Part shown: positions 1-4,537 of the stretch, one piece after another | How the letters are laid out: each line of letters opens with the position of its first letter | Position numbering within the stretch: the first letter of the stretch is position 1 | Assembly: GCA_019308985.1 (NCBI GenBank) | Contig: JAFDHB010000149.1 | Location: forward strand, 1 to 8,702 | Origin: Deltaproteobacteria bacterium | GTDB taxonomy: Bacteria; Desulfobacterota; DSM-4660; Desulfatiglandales; HGW-15 | Direction of reading: 5' to 3' | DNA length: 8,702 nucleotides | The notes under the pieces: model-generated | What the model was told of the DNA's origin: nothing | The model's input: only the letters and a program-made list of their open reading frames with translations | Databases searched by the model: none | Position numbers and translations under genes: made by a program

Positions 1-130
1 CTCTCTTGTGTAGTGCGTCATTGGTGGCCCAGAAGGGAAGTTGAAGCACGTGTCGAACAGCGAGAAAACCACCACCCAGGATGGAGACCAAGAGTAGTAA
101 GAGGAGGGCTTGGGCTATTGTCTTTTTCAT
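1..130 (-). CDS. N-terminal fragment of a secreted or membrane-anchored protein (runs off the left edge)
   Basis: Reading the minus strand from the ATG at 130-128 gives 43 open codons to the window edge. The peptide begins MKKTIAQALLLLLLVSIL, then a GGG and FLAVRHVLQLPFW. This is a textbook signal sequence or single N-terminal membrane anchor: two lysines, then a leucine-rich core of about 18 residues. There is no lipobox cysteine in the visible part. A Shine-Dalgarno-like AAGGA (complement of 141-145) lies 10 bases before the start. The gene is transcribed away from the LysM lipoprotein gene, so the two share a divergent control region. The family cannot be named from 43 residues. The plus-strand reading across 81-266 looks like a shadow of this gene and was not called. 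Confidence 0.62.
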   Translation of the reverse strand, partial: MKKTIAQALLLLLLVSILGGGFLAVRHVLQLPFWATNDALHKR

Positions 131-231
131 GACACCACGGTCCTTCTTCGAAGGGAACCCAGTGTTGAGGATAGCAGCACTTAATTTTTGTGAAGCTCTT
201 TATCAGTTTCCTCTTTTGTTACAATTCTCCC

Positions 232-258
232 CTCATCTCGTGTCTCTCACGAGACGAG
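232..258. repeat. 11-base inverted repeat in the divergent promoter region
   Basis: The arms are 232-242 and 248-258, with a 5-base loop TCTCT. The inner seven pairs (TCTCGTG with CACGAGA) are perfect, then one mismatch (235 with 255) and three more pairs. There is no T-run after either arm, so it is not an intrinsic terminator. Its position between two divergently transcribed genes fits an operator for a dimeric repressor, or an mRNA leader hairpin. Which of these it is cannot be decided from the sequence. Confidence 0.45.
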
Positions 259-435
259 AAAACTAACCTTGAGGAATAGGCAATATGGTTCTTAGCAGAA
301 TTTTTCTCAATAATCCAGCAAAACCTAGTAGGCAAGCCTGGGATTGAGCCGGGAGAGGTCGACAGTAGTCTTGGTTCCGCAATTACCTCTTGGATGAAGC
401 GATAAAGACAACCCATTGCCCAGTGTTCAAGGTAT

Positions 436-440
436 GGAGG
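436..440 (+). promoter_or_regulatory. Shine-Dalgarno site that decides the LysM gene start
   Basis: GGAGG, six bases before the ATG at 447. Neither the in-frame ATG at 390 nor the one at 513 has as well placed a site, so 447 is preferred. Confidence 0.6.
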
Positions 441-446
441 AAGACC

Positions 447-977
447 ATGGGAAAGAAAGAGAACGTCCCCTTGGGAGAAGCCCAGGGATTCCGTCGAAGA
501 GAAAAGAGGTGCATGGCGAGGGAGGACGCACGTTCCAATAAGATCAGACGTGCACTTGGCATATTGAAAGGACCTACTGGAGTCAATGCGCTGTTATTGG
601 GAAGTCTCCTTACCTCCGTGCTGTTCCTTGCAGGGTGCGGAGGCGAGGACTACAGACCCGAGTTGAACGCGATAAAGGACAGGCTGGAAAGGCTTGAAGC
701 AAAGATGGAGCAAATGCAATACGCTGATCGCAAGATCGGCCGTCTGGAAGATCAGATCAAAGAGATAAAGAGATCCCTGGAGAAGCTGCAAATGGCAAAA
801 ACACAAAAGAGGGTCGCACAAAAAAGTTATCACGTCGTTCGCAGGGGAGAAACCCTTTCCGGTATTTCCAAACGTTACGGGATCTCGGTTGAAGAAATAT
901 GTCGATTGAATGGGATATCCCCCCGGGATATAATCAGACCCGGCCAGAGGCTCCTTATCAGGTCGGTCAAGAGATAG
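447..977 (+). CDS. LysM-domain lipoprotein with a coiled-coil linker
   Basis: Predicted peptidoglycan-binding lipoprotein of 176 residues. A hydrophobic stretch (about 48-62) ends in the lipobox FLAGC with the acylated cysteine at residue 64, followed by GGED. Residues 73-117 form a charged heptad-like coiled coil (DRLERLEAKMEQ, IGRLEDQIKEIKRSLEKLQ). The C-terminus, about 127-172, is one LysM domain with the usual YHVVRRGETLSGISKRYG opening, the central NGIS and the closing RPGQRLLI. LysM modules bind N-acetylglucosamine glycans, so the protein probably links membrane and cell wall or positions a partner through its coiled coil. The start at 447 follows a strong GGAGG. It leaves an unusually long basic region of about 45 residues before the hydrophobic core. 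A start at 513 (154 residues) would shorten this, and 390 is possible but poorly supported. There is no catalytic domain, unlike NlpD-type proteins with a peptidase module. Confidence 0.85.
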   Translation: MGKKENVPLGEAQGFRRREKRCMAREDARSNKIRRALGILKGPTGVNALLLGSLLTSVLFLAGCGGEDYRPELNAIKDRLERLEAKMEQMQYADRKIGRLEDQIKEIKRSLEKLQMAKTQKRVAQKSYHVVRRGETLSGISKRYGISVEEICRLNGISPRDIIRPGQRLLIRSVKR

Positions 978-1044
978 CGTGATCCCCAAGGGGGGTCAAA
1001 GCGGGCTTAAGAGAAACAAAAAGATCGGGAGAGGATAGTCTATT

Positions 1045-1353
1045 ATGATTACCGCAGAAAAGGTTTACAGGGATATTGTTCAGATGCCTTTAAGAGAAAG
1101 GGAAAGGTTATTCGTGATGATTGCAAGAAGGGGATTTGAAAAAGATTTATACAAACACTATGAAGTTGAAGATGAAATAACGGGATCCCCCTTTACCGTC
1201 AAAGAGGCAGCGGATTACCTGGGCGTATCCGAGAGAACCCTGAAAAAATGGATCGAGGAAGGCAAGATAAGATGTAGAAGGGTAGGAAGGCGCAAGGTCA
1301 TCGACCAGAAAGAGATAGAGGCCTTCAAGGAAAGGCAGGCCAACAAGGAATAA
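1045..1353 (+). CDS. Small helix-turn-helix DNA-binding protein, excisionase/MerR-like fold
   Basis: A 102-residue protein. Residues 50-95 match the excisionase-type HTH_17 family: FTVKEAADYLGVSERTLKKWIEEGKI, then a basic wing CRRVGRRKVIDQKEIEAFKE. This family makes winged-helix contacts with DNA. The N-terminal 48 residues (including QMPLRERERLFVMIARRG) form a charged helical segment with no recognised family, perhaps for dimerisation. ATG 1045 has a GAGAGGA about 10 bases upstream. It lies 67 bases after the LysM gene and 101 bases before the editing-domain gene on the same strand. No integrase or phage gene lies nearby, so the excisionase label describes the fold only. A small transcription regulator or the DNA-binding half of an antitoxin are both possible. 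No toxin-like partner is visible next to it. Confidence 0.8.
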   Translation: MITAEKVYRDIVQMPLRERERLFVMIARRGFEKDLYKHYEVEDEITGSPFTVKEAADYLGVSERTLKKWIEEGKIRCRRVGRRKVIDQKEIEAFKERQANKE

Positions 1354-1454
1354 TATGGTCTTTGTATGGCGCTGCCCTCACCGGCACTAAGATTTTTTCT
1401 TTCCAGATTGGAGGCCGAGCGGGTGTCTTAGTTCCCGAAAAAGGGGGTTATTAA

Positions 1455-1895
1455 GTGAAAAAGCAAATAGATCCGAGGATGCATACTGCCGAGCACCTCC
1501 TGAATCAGACCATGATAAGGATGTTTGATTGCGGCCGTTGCTTTAGCGCCCATATTGAAAAGAAGAAATCCAAGTGTGATTACCACTTCGATCATCCCTT
1601 GGACGAAAAAGATGAAAGAGAGATAGAGAGAAGGGTCAATGGTGCAATAGAGGCGGATCTGCCTGTCACAGAAGAGTTCATGGAAAGGGAGGAGGCAGAA
1701 AAACACTATGATCTTGGAAAACTGCCAAAGGATGCCAATAATAAGATCAGAATAGTAAAGGTGGGTGACTATGATGCGTGTCCTTGTATCGGGCCCCATG
1801 TCGGTTCCACAAGGGAAATAGGACTGTTCAGGATTGTGTCCACCAGCTTTGATGGCGGAGTACTCAGGGTAAGGTTTAAGCTTGAAAACAGATAG
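1455..1895 (+). CDS. Free-standing tRNA-editing (SAD) domain protein, AlaX/ThrRS type
   Basis: A 146-residue protein made almost wholly of the second additional domain of threonyl/alanyl-tRNA synthetases. The metal site is visible as HTAEH (His10, His14) and the C-x3-H motif CIGPH (Cys111, His115), followed by VGSTREIGLF. These four ligands hold the zinc in the family, which deacylates mischarged tRNA such as Ser-tRNA(Ala), Gly-tRNA(Ala) or Ser-tRNA(Thr). The length fits the short AlaX type with no aminoacylation domain. CxGPHV is the ThrRS-style spelling, while EIGLFRIVS reads like AlaRS/AlaX, so the tRNA specificity is open. A second Cys/His cluster (Cys26, Cys29, Cys41, His44) is unusual. 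The start is GTG at 1455, seven bases after AAGGGGG. It probably acts in the cytoplasm. No tRNA synthetase gene is adjacent. Confidence 0.85.
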   Translation: MKKQIDPRMHTAEHLLNQTMIRMFDCGRCFSAHIEKKKSKCDYHFDHPLDEKDEREIERRVNGAIEADLPVTEEFMEREEAEKHYDLGKLPKDANNKIRIVKVGDYDACPCIGPHVGSTREIGLFRIVSTSFDGGVLRVRFKLENR

Positions 1896-1915
1896 AGAGG
1901 GCAAACCTCGTCTAA

Positions 1916-2032
1916 AGGTCTCCCAAGAGTCTTGCAGAGAACCCGCCCACGTGTCTTGAACGGATCTGGCTCATTACCTCCGGCAAAATGGGCATGAAGG
2001 ACTTGGAAATGATCCGAAAGCTCTTGGGATGA
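1916..2032 (+). pseudogene. Possible start-less ORF remnant before the transferase gene
   Basis: After the TAA at 1913-1915 this frame stays open to the TGA at 2030-2032. It ends with a protein-like stretch, ERIWLITSGKMGMKD followed by LEMIRKLLG. There is no ATG, GTG or TTG before the ATG at 1988, and no ribosome site for that one. The TGA overlaps the ATG at 2029 as ATGA, a classic coupling overlap. It may be the decayed or frameshifted end of a small gene, or chance. No family recognised. Confidence 0.22.
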
Positions 2033-2033
2033 T

Positions 2034-2037
2034 GGAG
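2034..2037 (+). promoter_or_regulatory. Shine-Dalgarno site favouring the start at 2044
   Basis: GGAG, six bases before the ATG at 2044. The alternative ATG at 2029 has no comparable site and would add only five residues (MMEQS). Confidence 0.5.
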
Positions 2038-2043
2038 CAATCA

Positions 2044-2901
2044 ATGGATACCATGATTTCCCAGGCTGAAGAGGACTACATACTTGAAAATGCCTATGTG
2101 CCGGAACACGGTCTGGCGCTGATGGTCAGTCTGTCCGGTGGCGAGCCCTTTCTCATTGACAAGCGATTCCTCGCTCTAAAGAACCAAGAGTGGGTCATAC
2201 TGGTGGGGTACCCTCTGGGAGGAGGATTCTCCCTGGAGTCCCTGGTTGAAGCGATCGAGCAAGCCAAGAAGATGTTCAATCCTTCCCATCTTTCAATCAT
2301 AGCTCCGCAACTACCCGATTTCCTCAAAGAGGCCTCGAGGGAAAGGGAGGAGGACGACTACTATACGTTGGATTTGAAGGCTTACAAGCTGAAAAGCGGC
2401 TTGAGACGTATGGTCAGGAAGGCCAGGGCGTTGTTGACCATAGATATTTCCCATGAAATCACCAGGGAACACGATGAAATAATCAAGGAGTTTGTAAACA
2501 GGGTCAAGCCGCTCGACAGGGTCAAGAACCTGCTGTTTAAGATGCCACAGCTTCTAAGTCATTCGGATATGGCTATTCTGTTGAATGCCTGGGACCTGAG
2601 GGGGCGTTTGACCGCCTTTTATGCGGTAGACATGCAACCAAGACATTTCTCTACCTATGTCATAGGCTGCCATTCCAAGATCAACTATGTTCCAGGTGCT
2701 TCAGACCTTTTGTGTCATGAGATGATCAGGCTGAGTGAGAAGAAAGGTAAGATGTATATTCACCTGGGGTTGGGTGTGGACCAGGGGATAAGGAAATTCA
2801 AAGAGAAGTGGGGGGGGAAACCCACCTTGAGATATGAGATGTGCGAGGTGCTTTTGAAGAGGCCGTCAATCCTCGAAACCCTTCAGAGAGTAATAGGGTG
2901 A
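2044..2901 (+). CDS. GNAT/FemAB-fold acyl- or aminoacyl-transferase-like protein
   Basis: A protein of 285 residues from ATG 2044 (290 if ATG 2029 is used). The C-terminal third carries the signature that suggests the class. There is a strand ending in FYAVDM, then VPGASDLLCHEMIRLSEKKG, then a second strand YIHLGLGVDQGIRKFKEKWGG. The 'GASDLL..E.I' helix followed by 'LGLGV..GI..FK.KWGG' is typical of GNAT-like and FemAB/DUF2156-like transferases, in which a small molecule is recognised and the chain moves to a familiar fold. The N-terminal half (with ISLxGGEPFLIDKRF-like and SHLSIIAPQLPDF segments) matches no family I can name. There is no signal peptide or membrane segment, so it should be cytoplasmic. 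The acyl donor and acceptor cannot be predicted. It is followed after 26 bases by the TraB-like gene, so the two are probably co-transcribed. Confidence 0.62.
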   Translation: MDTMISQAEEDYILENAYVPEHGLALMVSLSGGEPFLIDKRFLALKNQEWVILVGYPLGGGFSLESLVEAIEQAKKMFNPSHLSIIAPQLPDFLKEASREREEDDYYTLDLKAYKLKSGLRRMVRKARALLTIDISHEITREHDEIIKEFVNRVKPLDRVKNLLFKMPQLLSHSDMAILLNAWDLRGRLTAFYAVDMQPRHFSTYVIGCHSKINYVPGASDLLCHEMIRLSEKKGKMYIHLGLGVDQGIRKFKEKWGGKPTLRYEMCEVLLKRPSILETLQRVIG

Positions 2902-2927
2902 AGTATTCCGTTGGGTAGGAGCTATTT

Positions 2928-3752
2928 GTGAAAAGGATGAGACAAAAAGAACTGAGAATGGCCTGGCAGGTGGGGAAAGGGGGGAAAAGGTCCTTTTTTG
3001 TCGGGACGGCACATTTCTTTCCATACAGTTTCAAGACGTCCCTATCAAAGATGTTGGATGAGTCCAGGATAGCGCTGTTTGAAGGTCCCCTGGACAGGGA
3101 GAGCATGGAAAGAGTGGTCCGTGCCGGGTCATTGGAGGAGGGAGAATCGCCCCTCCTAAGAGATCTTGACGACAGAACCGTCTCGGAGATCAAAAAGATC
3201 GTCATACCTACATGTAGAAGGAGAAGATTTCTCTTTGTCTTGCGGCGTCGAAGCCTTGACGTGGAAGACCCCCTTCTCAGCATGATAAAGGGGATGAAGC
3301 CCTGGATGGCATTTTTTACCTTTTGGAGCCAGTTCCTCCAACAAAAGGGGTGGGAAAGTTCGGTAGACTTGGAGGCATACAGCCTCGCGAAAGAGATGAG
3401 CAAAGAGACAGGCAATCTTGAGAGCATTGAAGAACAAATAAGGGTCCTGGAGAGTATTTCCTATGAAAAGATTCTTGACTTCCTGAAAAGGGCCAGGCAT
3501 TGGGATGAGTATGCGGATAGATACCTTGAGTGCTATCTGAAAGGTGATTTGGAAGGCCTAAGGTCCAACGCCTACGGTTTTCCGAGTCGGCACCACAGCG
3601 TGATAGATCAGCGAGATCTGGTATTCTATGCCAGGATGAAGGAATACCTTGAAGAGGGAGGGGCCCTTGTCTGCGTCGGTGCCCCCCATATACACGGTAT
3701 AAAGGAGTTGGCCGAGGTCGATGGTTTCAAAGTCACACAAAGGGGAGAATAA
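2928..3752 (+). CDS. TraB/GumN-family protein (TIKI-like fold)
   Basis: A 274-residue protein with the hallmarks of the TraB/PrgY/GumN family. The first GxxH motif is FFVGTAHFFP (Gly26-His29). The conserved glutamate follows in LFEGPLD (Glu52). The segment SSVDLEAYSLAKEMSKETG (145-162) is the usual middle motif, with SIEEQI after it. The second GxxH is VCVGAPHIHG (Gly251-His254), near the C-terminus. Eukaryotic TIKI relatives are metal-dependent proteases that use these GxxH histidines and the glutamate. Bacterial members are mostly uncharacterised, and PrgY-type members modulate peptide pheromones. This copy has no signal peptide or transmembrane tail, so it is likely cytoplasmic. The region FFVLRRR-like 95-108 is strongly basic. 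The start is GTG, six bases after AGGAG (2917-2921). It sits 26 bases after the transferase gene, so the pair probably forms an operon. The protease activity is inferred from the fold only. Confidence 0.82.
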   Translation: MKRMRQKELRMAWQVGKGGKRSFFVGTAHFFPYSFKTSLSKMLDESRIALFEGPLDRESMERVVRAGSLEEGESPLLRDLDDRTVSEIKKIVIPTCRRRRFLFVLRRRSLDVEDPLLSMIKGMKPWMAFFTFWSQFLQQKGWESSVDLEAYSLAKEMSKETGNLESIEEQIRVLESISYEKILDFLKRARHWDEYADRYLECYLKGDLEGLRSNAYGFPSRHHSVIDQRDLVFYARMKEYLEEGGALVCVGAPHIHGIKELAEVDGFKVTQRGE

Positions 3753-3797
3753 GAGCCGGAGAGAACCGAAAGAAGAACCTAAAAGGTTGACAAAACA

Positions 3798-3803
3798 AAG
3801 TTT
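3798..3803. repeat. Left target-site duplication AAGTTT
   Basis: AAGTTT directly abuts the left end of the palindromic element. The same six bases follow its right end at 3957-3962, as expected of a staggered insertion. Confidence 0.62.
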
Positions 3804-3956
3804 GATGGCTTCGTAAAAAGTCCAATTTCTGCGTTGCGCTTCATCTCGCTGTGATTGCGGCGTACGCTAAGTACGCCTCATCACACGAGATTTGCGCGCC
3901 TTGAACTTGAAGCTTTTTACTTTGCCATCTCAATTTTGACTTTTTACGAATTCGTC
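3804..3956. mobile_element. MITE-like palindromic element, 153 bases, with a 6-base target duplication
   Basis: The outer ends are imperfect terminal inverted repeats. The left end 3804-3829 and the complement of 3931-3956 agree at about 20 of 26 positions, including a perfect core TTCGTAAAAAGTC. The left end also pairs with an inner copy at 3913-3929 (GATGGC and GTAAAAAG kept, three bases changed). The centre is a long cruciform. GGCGTAC (3859-3865) pairs with GTACGCC (3871-3877), TGTGAT (3850-3855) with ATCACA (3880-3885), ATCTCG (3843-3848) with CGAGAT (3886-3891), and GCGC (3836-3839) with GCGC (3894-3897). AAGTTT lies directly outside both ends. It encodes no transposase, so any movement would need one supplied in trans. 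From memory, repeats with TTTTTACGAA ends are common between genes in deltaproteobacteria. Confidence 0.78.
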
Positions 3957-3962
3957 AAGTTT
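3957..3962. repeat. Right target-site duplication AAGTTT
   Basis: Second copy of AAGTTT, directly after the right end of the element and just before the ribosome site GAGGAG (3964-3969) of the next gene. Confidence 0.62.
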
Positions 3963-3975
3963 AGAGGAGTGAAAA

Positions 3976-4455
3976 ATGTATTGGAGATCAAGAAGGGCTT
4001 TATTTGTCATCGGGATTGTCCTCGTGCTTTTCATGTCCGGGTGTGCGCAAAATCGTGCCAAAATCAGAATAGAGGAGGGGTTAAGCGCGCGCGGTTTAGC
4101 AAGCGAACGGGACAAATACCTTATCTATTACGCGGGTTCGCCCAGCCGACCCATAGGGATACTGTTTGACCCAAAGAATGACGGCGTCAAACTGGTAGGC
4201 GAAAGGTGGGTGAAAGTGGAAGATGAGAGAACCTTGTCGCTTCTCCTTGAGGCGGTCCAGGCCGGCACGTCTCTCAACAAGATTACAGCCCGAAGGGGTG
4301 GTCAAGTATTCGGATATTTCTCTAAGACGAAATATACGAGAAATGTCCGTTCCTCTGTAACGTGGGGCTACAGTGTTCTAGCCAGGATTGTGGATGAGAA
4401 TACCGTGCGTGTGGATCTGGTAAGGTATGAAGACCGGATACCGTCCAATTATTGA
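3976..4455 (+). CDS. Small lipoprotein of unknown function
   Basis: A 159-residue protein with a clear lipoprotein signal: basic MYWRSRR, hydrophobic core ALFVIGIVLVLF, then lipobox FMSGC with the acylated cysteine at residue 23 and Ala-Gln after it. Residue +2 is not aspartate, so sorting to the outer membrane is plausible by the enterobacterial Lol rule, if that rule applies here. The mature part (24-159) looks like a compact alpha/beta domain, with YLIYYAGSPSRPIGILFDPKND and a later GYSVLARIVDENTVRVDLVRYED. I do not recognise the family. The ATG is preceded by GAGGAG with a six-base spacer. The palindromic element ends 19 bases before the start. The gene faces the convergent AsmA-like gene across 82 bases, in which I see no convincing terminator. 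Confidence 0.72.
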   Translation: MYWRSRRALFVIGIVLVLFMSGCAQNRAKIRIEEGLSARGLASERDKYLIYYAGSPSRPIGILFDPKNDGVKLVGERWVKVEDERTLSLLLEAVQAGTSLNKITARRGGQVFGYFSKTKYTRNVRSSVTWGYSVLARIVDENTVRVDLVRYEDRIPSNY

Positions 4456-4537
4456 TGCTAAGAAAATGTCCTAAGATCAGGCCTGGAGTCGAACCTCTTT
4501 GATTAACGGAAAAGGCCTCTCGCTTCCCTTCAAAGAA

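Larger units (their letters stand above)
131..446. other. Divergent intergenic region with one strong palindrome
   Basis: These 316 bases separate the minus-strand anchor-protein gene from the plus-strand LysM lipoprotein gene, so both promoters should lie here. I could not find a convincing -35/-10 pair for either. The clearest structure is an inverted repeat at 232-258. A weaker pairing, AGAGGT near 353 with ACCTCT near 386, could fold the segment just before the LysM gene. Short open frames in both directions across this stretch have no ribosome site or recognisable sequence and were not called. No tRNA T-arm or other RNA gene signature was seen. Confidence 0.5.

Noticed and set aside
291..395. 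Possible small RNA or tRNA in the divergent region
   Set aside because: No acceptor stem, anticodon arm or T-loop could be built, and no known RNA family was recognised.
980..996. Hairpin GATCCCC with GGGGGTC after the LysM gene
   Set aside because: There is no T-run on either side, so termination cannot be claimed.
1373..1398. Possible intrinsic terminator (TGCC...GGCA followed by six T)
   Set aside because: The stem is only four pairs and the T-run starts six bases after it, too weak to call.
2798..3427. A minus-strand open frame of 209 residues across the transferase and TraB-like genes
   Set aside because: It crosses two well-supported genes on the other strand and shows no family motif, so it is a shadow.
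3787..3815. Promoter with a perfect TTGACA at 3787-3792
   Set aside because: At 17-18 bases the -10 would be TTCGTA or TCGTAA, which are poor matches. The site is noted only as context for the insertion.
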